Positions 37,352 through 47,100 of a stretch of 64,000 nucleotides of DNA are shown in pieces. Both the position numbers and the translations under genes were made by a program. The first letter of the stretch is position 1; every line of letters starts with the position of its first letter. Under the pieces are notes generated by a model. The model saw only the letters and a program-made list of their open reading frames with translations. It was not told where the DNA came from and did no database searches. This DNA is from Pedobacter ginsenosidimutans (lineage in GTDB: Bacteria > Bacteroidota > Bacteroidia > Sphingobacteriales > Sphingobacteriaceae), in contig NZ_LMZQ01000006.1 in NCBI RefSeq assembly GCF_001442625.1, forward strand, positions 1 to 64,000. The letters run 5' to 3'.

Positions 37352-38569
37352 CTACTTCATAACGGTGACCCTCCTCCCCTCGATTTTGAAATGGATGTTT
37401 TGTGTGTAACTGATTTTATCAAGGATTTTAGAGATGTTGTCGTAACGGCTTATTGAGCCGGTAAATGGTATTTCTTTAACGTTTTCGCCATCATAGATGA
37501 CTTCGACGTTGTACCATCTTGAGAGTTTTTGCATGATGCTTTCTATGCTTTCATCATCGAATACGAATTTGCCGTTTTTCCACGCGATGGCATCGCTGGT
37601 AATCACTTCGCTAACTTTTAATTCTCCTTTGTCGTTTAGAATAGCTTGCTCACCAGGTTTTAAGGTTTTTTCGGTTCCTTTATTTATTGTTGAGCTAATT
37701 TTGACCGATCCTTCTAGTAAGGTTGTTTTAGCAGCTTTTTCGTCTTTGTAGTTATTGATATTAAAATGTGTTCCTAATACGGTAATCTCTTGATTGCCCG
37801 ATGCTACGATGAAAGGGTGTGTTTTGTCTTTTGCAATTTCAAAGTAGGCTTCGCCGTCCAGTTGAACTTTACGCTGGTTCAGTGATGTGAATTTTGCGGG
37901 GTATGTTAGTGTGGAGGCGGCGTTTAGCCATACTTTACTACCATCTGGAAGGACGACTTGGTATGTTTCTCCTTTGGCTGTGTTAAGTGTATTTGTTATG
38001 TTTTGTGATGCTTGTGTTTGATCGTTGATTTGGTAGATAAGTTCGCCCGTAGCTGTTTTGGTGATGGTTACGCCGGATTCATTGGCGAGCTCTCCGTTTG
38101 CGGCGTTGGTCAATTGTATTTGTTTTCCACTGGCAAGTGTTAGGGTTGCGCCTTGTTTGCCTGGTGTGATGTCATTTGCAAAAGTGTTGGTTTGGTTTTG
38201 ACTATTATCCAGTTTGTATTTATATAGATAAATGCCAACTACAATGATGGCTACTGCTGCTACCATACCGGTAATGATTGGCCATAGTGTTAATTTGCGG
38301 GCTGTGGCTTTGTTGCTAATGCCTGCAATATTGTTTTGTAGCTTTTGGTAATCGTGTTCGATTACTTTTTCTGATGCGGGTATTGGAAGTAACAGGATGC
38401 TGGTTTTTAGTTCAGTGATCTGCTCTTTGTATTCAGGATTTTCCTTTAACCAGTTTTCCCAGTAGGCTACATCTTCGCTGCTGTTCTGGAAACAGTAGTT
38501 GATGAAGCTTTGCTGGCTGGTGATTGTGATTAAGTCTAATTCCTTCATGTTTTTGGAGTGTTTAGACAA
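37352..38569 (-). CDS. FecR-family anti-sigma factor
   Basis: Inner-membrane anti-sigma protein of 405 residues. A cytoplasmic N-terminal part (1-95) binds sigma; a single membrane helix lies at about 98-118 (GMVAAVAIIVVGIYLY); the periplasmic FecR domain (about 170-300, with WLNAASTLTYPAKF and GEAYFEIA) and the C-terminal DUF4974-type STN-like domain (about 320-400) contact SusC. It completes the surface signalling chain SusC - FecR - sigma and sits between the sigma gene and susC. Confidence 0.93.
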   Translation of the reverse strand: MSKHSKNMKELDLITITSQQSFINYCFQNSSEDVAYWENWLKENPEYKEQITELKTSILLLPIPASEKVIEHDYQKLQNNIAGISNKATARKLTLWPIITGMVAAVAIIVVGIYLYKYKLDNSQNQTNTFANDITPGKQGATLTLASGKQIQLTNAANGELANESGVTITKTATGELIYQINDQTQASQNITNTLNTAKGETYQVVLPDGSKVWLNAASTLTYPAKFTSLNQRKVQLDGEAYFEIAKDKTHPFIVASGNQEITVLGTHFNINNYKDEKAAKTTLLEGSVKISSTINKGTEKTLKPGEQAILNDKGELKVSEVITSDAIAWKNGKFVFDDESIESIMQKLSRWYNVEVIYDGENVKEIPFTGSISRYDNISKILDKISYTQNIHFKIEGRRVTVMK

Positions 38570-38770
38570 TAGAGCAAAGTCGGTTTAACTTTTTACCACG
38601 TTTTTCTTAACAAAAAGTTAACTTATTTTTTTGAGATGCTTTTTTGAAGGTTATTTTGTGCGATGTCCATTAAAAATATTGGCTTCTTAATACTCTATTG
38701 CGTGTTTTTGTAGTTTTTTTGGTGTTGGTGAATTTTATAAATATTTTTTTTGCTACTGAATGTTGTGTAG

Positions 38771-39388
38771 TTAGAATCGCACAAAAAAATAGATTAATGA
38801 TAAAGTGGTAATTGCTGCGATTAGGCTGGCGACTTTATGATCGCCGATATACTTTCTTAAATTATTAATTGCCCTGAAGGTCAGGTTGTATGCTGTTCTT
38901 ACGGAGATTTCATTGGCTGCTGCAATTTCTTCGTAAGATAGATTCAGGTAGAATTTTTCATAGATCATGCGGGCCTGGCTTACGGAGAGTTCATCGATGT
39001 ATTGCTGCAGGACTTGCTTAACGTGTTCGTTGGTGTCTTTGATCATGAAGCGCTCGTCGATTGGTGGTTCGATTTGGCTTTCTTCAAGGATCTCGATTTC
39101 TTGGCTTTCTTCTGCGCTAAATTTTTGTTTTTTGAAAAGGAAGCGCAGGAACAGGGTGACTAGGTAATTGTGGTGGTCTCGTATGTTTGTAAGTTTTTCC
39201 CTGTTTTCAAAGATGTAGAGGAAGAGGTCATTTACACAGTCGGCAATTCTTGGTGAAAGTGCGCCTTTTTTGATGCCGAGGTAAAAGAAGTATTTGTGAT
39301 AGTGGGAATAGAGCTGATAATAGGCTGCTTCAGTTCCATCGCTGATGAAGCTGTTCCATTCTATTTTTAGGTCTGTTCCTCTTTTCAC
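38771..39388 (-). CDS. ECF sigma-70 factor with C-terminal membrane helix
   Basis: Sigma factor of 205 residues. Sigma region 2 is at about 25-90 (YYQLYSHYHKYFFYLG, DCVNDLFLYIFENRE) and region 4 at about 125-180 (LSVSQARMIYEKFYLNLSYEEIAAANEISVRTAYNLTFRAINNLRK). The last 20 residues (about 186-203, LIAAITTLSLIYFFVRF) form a hydrophobic membrane-like segment, which an ordinary ECF sigma lacks. It heads the leftward operon with FecR and SusCD. The promoter region holds repeats at 39453-39505. Confidence 0.85.
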   Translation of the reverse strand: MKRGTDLKIEWNSFISDGTEAAYYQLYSHYHKYFFYLGIKKGALSPRIADCVNDLFLYIFENREKLTNIRDHHNYLVTLFLRFLFKKQKFSAEESQEIEILEESQIEPPIDERFMIKDTNEHVKQVLQQYIDELSVSQARMIYEKFYLNLSYEEIAAANEISVRTAYNLTFRAINNLRKYIGDHKVASLIAAITTLSLIYFFVRF

Positions 39389-39452
39389 GTTTGGTTAGTT
39401 TTGTATTCCCAGTATTAATTTACGCAGAATTTTCGCCAATTATAAATATTTT

Positions 39453-39514
39453 ATTCGAAGTGGTGAATTAGCTGATTTAGTGCTATTTCTTTCACCGCTA
39501 AGTGATAAATCAAT
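39453..39514. promoter_or_regulatory. Repeated site upstream of the sigma gene
   Basis: Two related blocks, GAAGTGGTGAATTAGC (39457-39472) and CCGCTAAGTGATAAATCAAT (39495-39514), lie 65-125 bp upstream of the sigma start. The first shares a 14-nt identity with 17142-17155 before the alpha-oxoamine synthase, where CCGCTTAGTGGTGAATTAGC joins both motifs. Candidate operator for a common regulator. Confidence 0.35.
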
Positions 39515-39649
39515 TAGAAGCAATGGGGCATTTTTTGGTCTTAAAAAATTTACAGAAAAATTTTATTTGGTTAGCGTTCTGTTGGCTGATAAATCATTTT
39601 TCAGCTGATTTTTCTAAATGATCTCTTTTAGGGGGAAGTCGAAAAGATC

Positions 39650-39755
39650 CCAGTGGGAAGGACTTCACCGCTTTTGCTTGAGGTACCGCTAAGAACCAAC
39701 GAGCTCTAAAGAGCTTGCTTGACCACAAAAGACAAAGTGAAGCCCTTCCCACTGG
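39650..39755. repeat. Long cruciform-forming inverted repeat element
   Basis: Arms at 39650-39668 and 39737-39755 pair through CCAGTGGGAAG/CTTCCCACTGG and CTTCAC/GTGAAG, split by a 2-nt bulge. Inside are CTTTTG/CAAAAG (39671-39676, 39726-39731) and AGCTC/GAGCT, so the 106 nt folds as one long interrupted stem. It sits in a gene-free gap between the SusCD operon and the ATPase/HNH cassette. It could be a structured RNA, a small non-autonomous mobile element or a dispersed repeat. Confidence 0.55.
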
Positions 39756-39991
39756 AATATTAAGTCCGCGAAGATATAAAATCCTCGGGAAAGGCATAAC
39801 TCACTTATCTTCCTGTGATCAAATTAGCGGTTTTCAAACAGGAGATTTCTTTAGCTTTTTACAGCTTACTTTTTCATTATAGAACAAAGATAAAACATTT
39901 TATGTACTATTAGTACATATTTATGAATTATAAGTTCTTAATAATGTATTTACAATTCTTCATTATCGAATTTCGTCTCTATATAACTATC

Positions 39992-40309
39992 ATGGGGAAT
40001 TGGAAACATTTAGATATCGAGCCAGAAAGAGATCTTATCTCTATCGGAGCATTGTTTGAGCTTGGAAAGGTCAAGCGTATGTACGATATCATTGCGCTTT
40101 CTCCCACCAGGGTAATTAATATACTGGGGATCAATCATGAGCGTTACACGATAAAGTTGACCAATCCAGAGAAATTTTCTGTTTCTGAAATATTAAGAAT
40201 GGCCTTTGTTTTTAATGTTGATCCCAATTTCATTTTCGAGGTCATTCAAAACGAGACCGAGAAAACGATCCTTGAAAAAATTGAAAAGCAGCGAAAAAAG
40301 TTAAAGTAA
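39992..40309 (+). CDS. Small HTH-like protein, 105 aa
   Basis: Protein of 105 residues starting MGNWKHLDIEPERD; the longer upstream frame is rejected because its first 23 residues are AT-rich low-complexity. The pattern LFELGKVKRMYDIIALSPTRVINILGINHERYTIKLTNPEKFSVSEILRMAFVFNVDP resembles a Cro/C1-type helix-turn-helix (about 25-80). It lies 122 bp before the ATPase gene in the same direction and may regulate that cassette. Confidence 0.5.
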   Translation: MGNWKHLDIEPERDLISIGALFELGKVKRMYDIIALSPTRVINILGINHERYTIKLTNPEKFSVSEILRMAFVFNVDPNFIFEVIQNETEKTILEKIEKQRKKLK

Positions 40310-40431
40310 TTTTATCCTAACTGAAATCTTCACATATTAAAACTCCAGTCTCTCAGTATTCTTAGGCTCAAATACATTTGTATATTAGCAACTATTAATT
40401 CTTTACATAATGCTTTCAAAACTGAACAACT

Positions 40432-41901
40432 ATGCAATTCTATAAAAAAGGATTCAAAGAACCTTTAACAATTAAAAATATTTACCCATGTATAGCTTTT
40501 GTTAAAGATAGTTGGGATGATGATGGATTTACAATTTTATTTGATGCGTTTTATTATACTAGCTATAGTGATTTTAAACCGGTCGGAAGAATAAAGATTT
40601 TGGATCGAAACACTAAATCTACATTACTAAATGAAAGCTTTGAATATTTAAACCAAGATCAATGTTCGCTTGGTCAAAATTTAGAATTTTACGAAACTTT
40701 AAAACGCCTAGTTCCTAATGGTTTCATAGAAATATTGGAATGTCTCAATGACATTGCCTGGACTGGTGGACTTGCATTTGATTTCCAGGATGTAGATGGC
40801 TACAACAATGCTTTGTTGAGATTTACCTCTGCCCAAAGGGCTTTTCAAGAGGCGAGATCCATGTTGATTAATGACGTTAGAAAAGTACACGAGAACTTAA
40901 ATTTTACCTATAGAACACTTCTTTCAGGGGCTGAAGCAGAGCACGAGGCACATTTTAATTTCATTAAGAGCGATGACCTTCCCTATCGAATTAATGTAAT
41001 TATTGGTAAGAATGGCACTGGAAAGACCCAATACCTTGGAAGGATGATCGACGATATTAGCGGATCTAGGAAGGTCCAACGTCTCCCGTTTTCACCTTAT
41101 ATCCCTTTATTTAATAAATTCATAACAATTTCGTATAGTTTATTCGATGATTTTCCAAAACCACCTGAAACAACCGTTTTCAATTATAAATTTATTGGAC
41201 TACGAGGAGAGAACGATATCGTAATAAGTGATCAACATTTAGCACTCAAATTACAGGAAGCGCTTTTAAAGATCGTGGAGTTAGATCGATCTGAAGAGTG
41301 GTATGACATTTTGAATCGAATCATACCACTACAAAGTCTACAATTGAACTCAGGAAACGAATTAACTAACTCATGGATTAAGGAATTTCATTACTTCCGA
41401 AGAGAAAGAAGGCTAAGTTCCGGACAAAGCATATTGTTTTTTGTACTGACTGAACTTATAGCTCATATTACAGAAGAAAGCCTCGTAATATTTGATGAAC
41501 CTGAAACTCACCTTCACCCAAGTGCAATCGCACAACTGATCAAAAGTTTTTCTGAAATACTAGAAGCTTACAAGTCTTTTGCCATTATATCAACGCATTC
41601 ACCAATCATTATCCAAGATGTACCAGCTAAATACATAAACGTATTCGATCGAATTGATAACACCCCTATAGTAAGGAAATTACATTTGGAAAGTTTTGGA
41701 GAAAATATCTCTGTTTTGACAGATAGTGTTTTTCAGACGGTGGATGTAAAAGAACTTTACAAAACGCAATTTGAAAAACTCATCAATCAGCAGCTTATGT
41801 CAGAGGATCAAATAAATGCCTTATTTGATAACAAATTAAGTTTTAACGCAATGCTTTATCTGACCTCATTATTTCAAAATAATTCGAATGAAGAATCTTA
41901 G
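40432..41901 (+). CDS. AAA-family ATPase of a Septu-like pair
   Basis: ABC/SMC-like ATPase of 489 residues. Walker A GKNGTGKT is at 192-199, signature LSSGQ at 328-332, Walker B LVIFDEPE at 351-358, and the H-loop STHSP at about 388. An N-terminal region of about 185 residues precedes the Walker A motif and has no recognised fold. The overlapping next gene encodes an HNH nuclease. ATPase plus HNH is the arrangement of Septu (PtuA-PtuB), where the ATPase holds the nuclease until infection, but PtuA has its Walker A near the N-terminus, so this may be a different branch. Confidence 0.65.
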   Translation: MQFYKKGFKEPLTIKNIYPCIAFVKDSWDDDGFTILFDAFYYTSYSDFKPVGRIKILDRNTKSTLLNESFEYLNQDQCSLGQNLEFYETLKRLVPNGFIEILECLNDIAWTGGLAFDFQDVDGYNNALLRFTSAQRAFQEARSMLINDVRKVHENLNFTYRTLLSGAEAEHEAHFNFIKSDDLPYRINVIIGKNGTGKTQYLGRMIDDISGSRKVQRLPFSPYIPLFNKFITISYSLFDDFPKPPETTVFNYKFIGLRGENDIVISDQHLALKLQEALLKIVELDRSEEWYDILNRIIPLQSLQLNSGNELTNSWIKEFHYFRRERRLSSGQSILFFVLTELIAHITEESLVIFDEPETHLHPSAIAQLIKSFSEILEAYKSFAIISTHSPIIIQDVPAKYINVFDRIDNTPIVRKLHLESFGENISVLTDSVFQTVDVKELYKTQFEKLINQQLMSEDQINALFDNKLSFNAMLYLTSLFQNNSNEES

Positions 41902-42712
41902 GCCACTAGCGTGTGTTGAGATAGATGAATATGATTTAATTTCGGCTCCAAAAGCAAATTATGCTGAGCTATTGAGATTAAAACCAAGTGTCTCAATTCA
42001 TTATGATACCTATCTTAATAATTTCCCAACAATTCAGGGGATCGGAGCAAACCCATATAATAACGATGATTCCAATCACCTGAGAACATGTTATACTGGC
42101 AAAACCATAGCCCGAGGTAAATTATTAAAAAGAATTGTAGAAAATCAAACTGTAGAATTCCAACACTTCTGTGCATATTGCCTAAGCCATACAAGGTATA
42201 CTATTGATCATTACATCCCGAAAGAAGATCATCCAGCTTATAGTATAATGCCAAGAAACTTATTGCCTTGTTGCGCACGATGTAACGGTATTAAAGGACA
42301 AACCTGGCTTGATAATGGTGAACGTGTTTTTATACATTTTTACAATGATATTCTGCCTAACCTTGTATTTATACAAGGGCATTTAAGTTATTTTCGAAAT
42401 TTACCGACAATTATTTTCACACTTCAGCAACCCGCCGGACTTGCTAACGATCATTTCAGATTAATAAGTGAGCATTTTACTCGATTAGGATTATTACAAT
42501 TGTACAAAAACGGTATCAATTTATTGATTTCAGATATTAAACATGATGTAAACAATGTTAGAGCAATGGGTATGGAGCCAACAGTTGAGCAAATAAAAAG
42601 CCTTTTGGTGCAGAAATCCACAAATTTCAAAAATGGTTACGGTCCAAATTTTTGGAAAGCCATTGCCATTGATCTACTTGCTAATTCAATTCGGTTTTTG
42701 GGAAGTTTGTAA
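41888..42712 (+). CDS. HNH endonuclease of a Septu-like pair
   Basis: HNH nuclease of 274 residues. Zinc and catalytic residues are visible: C95-x2-C98, D107-H108 in TIDHYIP, N124 in RNLLPCC and C129/C132 in CCARCNGIKG. It would nick or cut DNA when released or activated by the ATPase. The start overlaps the ATPase gene by 14 bp, so the two are translationally coupled. The C-terminal half (150-274) has no recognised family. A terminator follows at 42737-42773. The HNH assignment is strong, the Septu assignment moderate. Confidence 0.7.
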   Translation: MKNLRPLACVEIDEYDLISAPKANYAELLRLKPSVSIHYDTYLNNFPTIQGIGANPYNNDDSNHLRTCYTGKTIARGKLLKRIVENQTVEFQHFCAYCLSHTRYTIDHYIPKEDHPAYSIMPRNLLPCCARCNGIKGQTWLDNGERVFIHFYNDILPNLVFIQGHLSYFRNLPTIIFTLQQPAGLANDHFRLISEHFTRLGLLQLYKNGINLLISDIKHDVNNVRAMGMEPTVEQIKSLLVQKSTNFKNGYGPNFWKAIAIDLLANSIRFLGSL

Positions 42713-42736
42713 GCACCATATTTCGATTTAAACAGA

Positions 42737-42773
42737 AAAACCGGAAACCCGTCAGAAGACAGGTACCGGTTTT
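42737..42773 (+). terminator. Terminator after ATPase/HNH cassette
   Basis: AAAACCGG (42737-42744) pairs with CCGGTTTT (42766-42773), with inner ACC/GGT and GTC/GAC pairs, then a TTTTAATT tail. Confidence 0.65.
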
Positions 42774-42889
42774 AATTAACGCTCTCATGGACTAAGGTAG
42801 AAAATATTTATTTGGTTGGATGAGTTGGTGGGTTTTATTTGAGCCTTTTTTGAATTATCCCCTTTTTGGGTGAGGGGGTATTTGTTCGT

Positions 42890-42975
42890 TTTCCTACTAT
42901 TGTGGGATTTTTTTTGATGTTTTTGTATCACAGTTTTGTGTTGATGGTAATGGTGCCATCCATTAATCTGCTATT
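42890..42975 (+). promoter_or_regulatory. Conserved leader copy A, upstream of rteC
   Basis: Block TTTCCTACTAT (42890-42900), block TTTTGTATCACAGTTTTGTG (42921-42940) and hairpin GATGGTA-ATGG-TGCCATC (42943-42960), followed after 15 nt by the rteC GTG start. The same arrangement recurs at 49289-49376 (copy B) and, reduced, at 49573-49633 (copy C). CTACTATTGTG (42894-42904) is repeated as CTGCTATTGTG (42968-42978), the second copy including the start codon. Confidence 0.7.
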
Positions 42976-43929
42976 GTGAATAATCAAAAAATTTATGAGG
43001 AGCTGTTTAGGCAGTTTGTTTTTGCGCTTAGTGGCGTTTCTGTTGTTGGGTTAAATCCTGTTCAGGTTTTATCTGCTTATCTTTCTTTGATCCGCGAGCA
43101 TTTGGGTGTGCTTAGGGATAGGGTGTTGTCGCTTGGTTTTTCTTCTGGGAGTGAGGAGCTTTGGTTTTTTAAGCATTTGAAGCCCAAATTTTTGGCGGAG
43201 AAGATTTTTAGGTTTGAGGTGCATGGAATTGAGATGGGTAGGCCTGTGGGCACGGTGGATATGGTGAGGGATTTTTTATCAGATGAGCTTAGGCTTGTGC
43301 ACCGTTTTTTTCAGCAGTATGCTTTTTTATATCAGTATTACCGTTCGGGTGCGGTGGAGTTGGATGGGTTGTATTTTGTTCGTGGAGCGGAGCTTCCTGT
43401 GGGGATGGTGGTGGATGTGGTTGATGCTGATGCTGGGTTTTCTACGGCTATGGATTATTTGTTTGCGAAGTTTATTGCTTTTGAGCGGCTCCAGGTGTAT
43501 TTGGTGGAGAAGATGGAGCATCCTTTTGCTTTGGTGCATGATGGGCCTGGCGCGGGTAGGAAGGTTAGGCCGCTTCGCTGGACGGGTGATTCGATTAATG
43601 CGGTGGAGCTGGGTTTTGCGTTGCATGATACGGGGCAGTTGAATGATGGTAAGGCTACTTTAACGGAAATTTTTGAGTGGATGGCGGATGCGCTGAACAT
43701 CGTGGTGAAGAAACCGCATCGGAGGTTTGATGAGATTGAGGGGCGTAAGATTATTTCTAAGACTGATTTTACGGATAGGATGCGGATGTCGATTTTAAAT
43801 AGGATTGATAGGAAAAATGAATATGATCCGGAAAAGGAGCGGCTTCGTTTGGCCAGGTCAGAGCGCAAAAGGATTGCATCTGAAAAGAAATCCGGATCAA
43901 ATGGAACCGGTAGCGAGAGAGGAAATTGA
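42976..43929 (+). CDS. rteC: RteC-family regulator of element excision/transfer
   Basis: RteC-like protein of 317 residues. In the Bacteroides element CTnDOT, RteC activates excision genes and so controls transfer. Recognisable segments: the N-terminal YEELFRQF helix, FFQQYAFLYQYYRSG, the LRWTGDSINAVELGFALHDTGQLNDGKATLTEIFEWM block and the C-terminal FTDRMRMSILNRIDRKNEYDPEK. Translation starts at GTG, preceded by the shared leader hairpin. No RteA/RteB two-component genes are in the window. Its codon choice is GT-rich compared with the neighbouring defence genes, like the tra operon, which supports common origin with the transfer genes. A terminator follows. Confidence 0.85.
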   Translation: MNNQKIYEELFRQFVFALSGVSVVGLNPVQVLSAYLSLIREHLGVLRDRVLSLGFSSGSEELWFFKHLKPKFLAEKIFRFEVHGIEMGRPVGTVDMVRDFLSDELRLVHRFFQQYAFLYQYYRSGAVELDGLYFVRGAELPVGMVVDVVDADAGFSTAMDYLFAKFIAFERLQVYLVEKMEHPFALVHDGPGAGRKVRPLRWTGDSINAVELGFALHDTGQLNDGKATLTEIFEWMADALNIVVKKPHRRFDEIEGRKIISKTDFTDRMRMSILNRIDRKNEYDPEKERLRLARSERKRIASEKKSGSNGTGSERGN

Positions 43930-43954
43930 TTTTACTGGTTTGTCCGTTTATAAT

Positions 43955-43992
43955 AATCCATTACCTGGCCCGTCGGGTAATGGATTTTCTTG
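43955..43992 (+). terminator. Intrinsic terminator after rteC
   Basis: AATCCATTACC (43955-43965) pairs perfectly with GGTAATGGATT (43976-43986), 10-nt loop, followed by TTTTCTT. Confidence 0.8.
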
Positions 43993-44102
43993 TGCGGTTA
44001 TTTTGACTGCTTTAATTGGGTTGCGGTTTGATGTTACCTTTTATGAAAATTTATTAACAATCCTGCATTAGATTAGAAAAGGGAGTATTTTAGTGCTGGA
44101 CA

Positions 44103-47100
44103 ATGAACGAAATACCTAAACGGCTCTCTCCTTCCAAGGAAACGTTGAACCTGCTTTTTGCACGTTCAGGGAATTGCTGTGCTTTTCCGGGCTGTGCTCA
44201 TCCGTTGATTGATGAGGAGGATCAGTTTATTGCCCAGGTTTGCCATATCGAGGCGGCGCTGCCTGGTGGGGAACGCTATAACGAGGAGTCGGACAATGAG
44301 TCCAGGAGAAAGCCGGAAAACCTTCTGCTGCTGTGTTACCAGCACCATATTAAAACCAATAACATTGACCGTTATCCGGCTACGGAGCTGCGCAAGATAA
44401 AATCAGAGCATGAGGCACAGTTTCAGTCTGGGGCTGATCGGGTGGTACCAACTTTTGAATTTATTGAAAGGGTGTATTATGGCGAATTGCAGAAAATTAC
44501 CGATCAACTCTCCAGGCTGGGAAACCAGATGGATTCCATCAAAAGTGATACTGCGGAAATCCGTGAGGATACCAAGACAATACTGGCGGCGGTAAATGAG
44601 CAGATTGCTATCTCTTCTGGTTCTGGCGGTACTACTGTTGCCGGATCAGGCATATATATACCGCAAATGGATGCGGCGATGACCCTTCGATCTTCTTATC
44701 GCCACGACCTGGCCATAGAGGGGCTTAAGGCTTTGAAAGATGGCCATTGGCAAGATCTTAGTGCTTTGGAGCGGTATAAACTGCTGGCTAATCTGGGTAT
44801 CTGTTATTTTGAGCTTGGGGAATATGAAAAGGCTGCCAGGTACTATCTGGATGCTTTTGAATTCCAGCCGGAACGTTTGCGTGCTATAACGCTTGCTGCC
44901 TCGGCCCATGTAATTTTGGGTAGTTTTGATATTGCGGCTGAATTGGCAAGAAAGGCGCTGGTTATGGAACCGGGGAATGCCGATGCTTATAATACACTGA
45001 TTGTGGCTGAGGGCGGGAAATTGGATCTGCCTTCACTGATTGCACTGGTTCCTCTGGCTTACCGGGATCAGGTGGATGTGGCCCTGGCGATATCCAATGA
45101 GGCCCGTAAAAAGGGAATGCTTGAAGAGGCTATCAATTGGGCAGAAAGGGGAATAGGGTTCGCAGGGATTAAAAATGTGTTGCAGGGGAAGGCTTATCTG
45201 GCTACACTGATCTATGATTCAATCAATTACCCTTTTGATGTGTACAACCGGCAGGTTTCCAGGGATATGCTCAATAAAGCTAAGTACGTGGTTGAACTGC
45301 TGGATACGGTATGGGCAGAAGTAAAGGGAACGTTGCTTGCGCCTATAAATACCTACTGGCTGTCCTGCCGCGGGCAGGCTAAAAGGATAATGGGGAATTT
45401 CAAGGGTTATTATGCGGATATGCTGGAATGTGTAGAATGTAATCCGAGTCTTCAGAATTTGCATAACCTGGCTTACGCGGGGATTGCAGTGGAAGAATTT
45501 GACAGGGCGTATACATGTACCGTGGAAATGGAAAAGTTTGCTGTTGGGGAGGAACGCGGCCAGGTCCAGATGGTCAGGGCGGAGATACTTTATTTTACCG
45601 AGCACTATACAGAAGCCATAGGATTATTGGAATCGGTGACCAAAGAAGTTATTCCCGATAGCCTGATGGTGGAAATGCAGGTTTTGTTGGTTGCGGCCTA
45701 TAAGCTTGGTGGATTTCTGGAAAAGGCTCTTGTTTTGAATGACAACCTGATCCTACGCTATCCGGATGCCATCCGGCCTTATCTGGAGCGGGCTTTGGAT
45801 GAGCGGAGGGCCGGCCGGCCGGATAAGGAGCTGGAAGCGTTGGAACTGGCACTGTCCCATGTCAATGCGGAAAGCTCGCTGCTGGATATAAAAACGCTTG
45901 CAGCACATTTTTTCCGAACAGGTAAGTTTGCTGAAGCTATACCTTTGTATGAACGCATTGCTGATGTAAAGATCTATGGGCCACTGACTAAAAATTTACT
46001 GGAAACTTATTTTAGGGCCGGAGAATCGAAAAAGGTGCTGAATGCCTGTATAGATCTGATTTCAAGGTATGGGCCTTCTTATGAGCTTAGTTATATGCTG
46101 ACCGATACCTATCTTTTGATCAATGATACCCAGGCAGCGATTCAGACCTGTCTGAACCACTTGGAGGTTTACCCTGATGATCAGCGTGTTGCAGCAAAAC
46201 TTTTGCAGGTTTATGAGCGGATCAATTACTTTGATGCGATCAAAAAGATTTTGGCAAAATTTGATCGTATTGACAGGACGCTTCCGACTGCGGTACAGTT
46301 CAAAATTGCTGAACTTTTTTTAGTTGCAGGGCTGCCAGAGCAGTTTTATGACCAGTCCTTAATCTGCTGGAAAAGGCATTACGGGCAGAAGGAATGCCAT
46401 GAATATTTTATCTTCAATTCGGTTACTGCATTAAGGCTTGCGGGTGAACTGACTGATCCGCAGCTTGTGCAGGATGAGGTGGCGGTGGGATTAGTGGATG
46501 ATGAGGGTAAAAAGCTTACTTTTTTCATTACCGAATCAGGTAAAGCAGGGATACAAGAAGAAATCGCGGCAAAAGATCCGATAGGAAAAGCTCTTGCTGG
46601 CAAAGCTGTAGATGATGAAGTTAATATTTCGGGACGCAGGTACAGAATAACTGAAATTCTGCATGCTTTTAATTTTGCAAAAAGGGAAAGTTACCGCTTG
46701 ATGCAGGAGAAGTTTATTGACAGCAACAGCTTACGGGTATTGAAAAAACATGATTCTGATGATCCCAAAGTGGCTTTCCGGGAGCTGTATGCTATTTTGG
46801 ATGCGGACGGCAAGCAAAGGCAGGTGGTGGAGAATATGTATAAGAAAACTCCGTTACCGCTTGGCGCAATTGCGCGAGGACAGGGGGAAAATCCGATAAA
46901 GACCTGGAATAGTTACATTGCCTGGGACTCTCCGGGTATTCCGGTGATGAACGGGCAAAATGAGGTGGAAGTTGCCCTTAAAAAACTTGCGGAAAACAGC
47001 CCGATTATTATTGATGCGATTACGCTTAATTCGGTTGCTTCAATTGGCCTGCTTTCAGAGCTGGCGGCTATGGAAAATCCTTTGACCGTTTCCCAATCTT

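Noticed and set aside
39594..39797. Minus-strand ORF of 67 codons over the cruciform element
   Set aside because: Its coding content follows from the inverted repeat, it has no start context or neighbours, and the structured DNA is the simpler explanation.
43283..43868. Several long ORFs overlapping rteC in other frames
   Set aside because: They are shadows of the GT-rich rteC gene; their translations are low-complexity (Trp/Leu/Arg or His/Ile runs).
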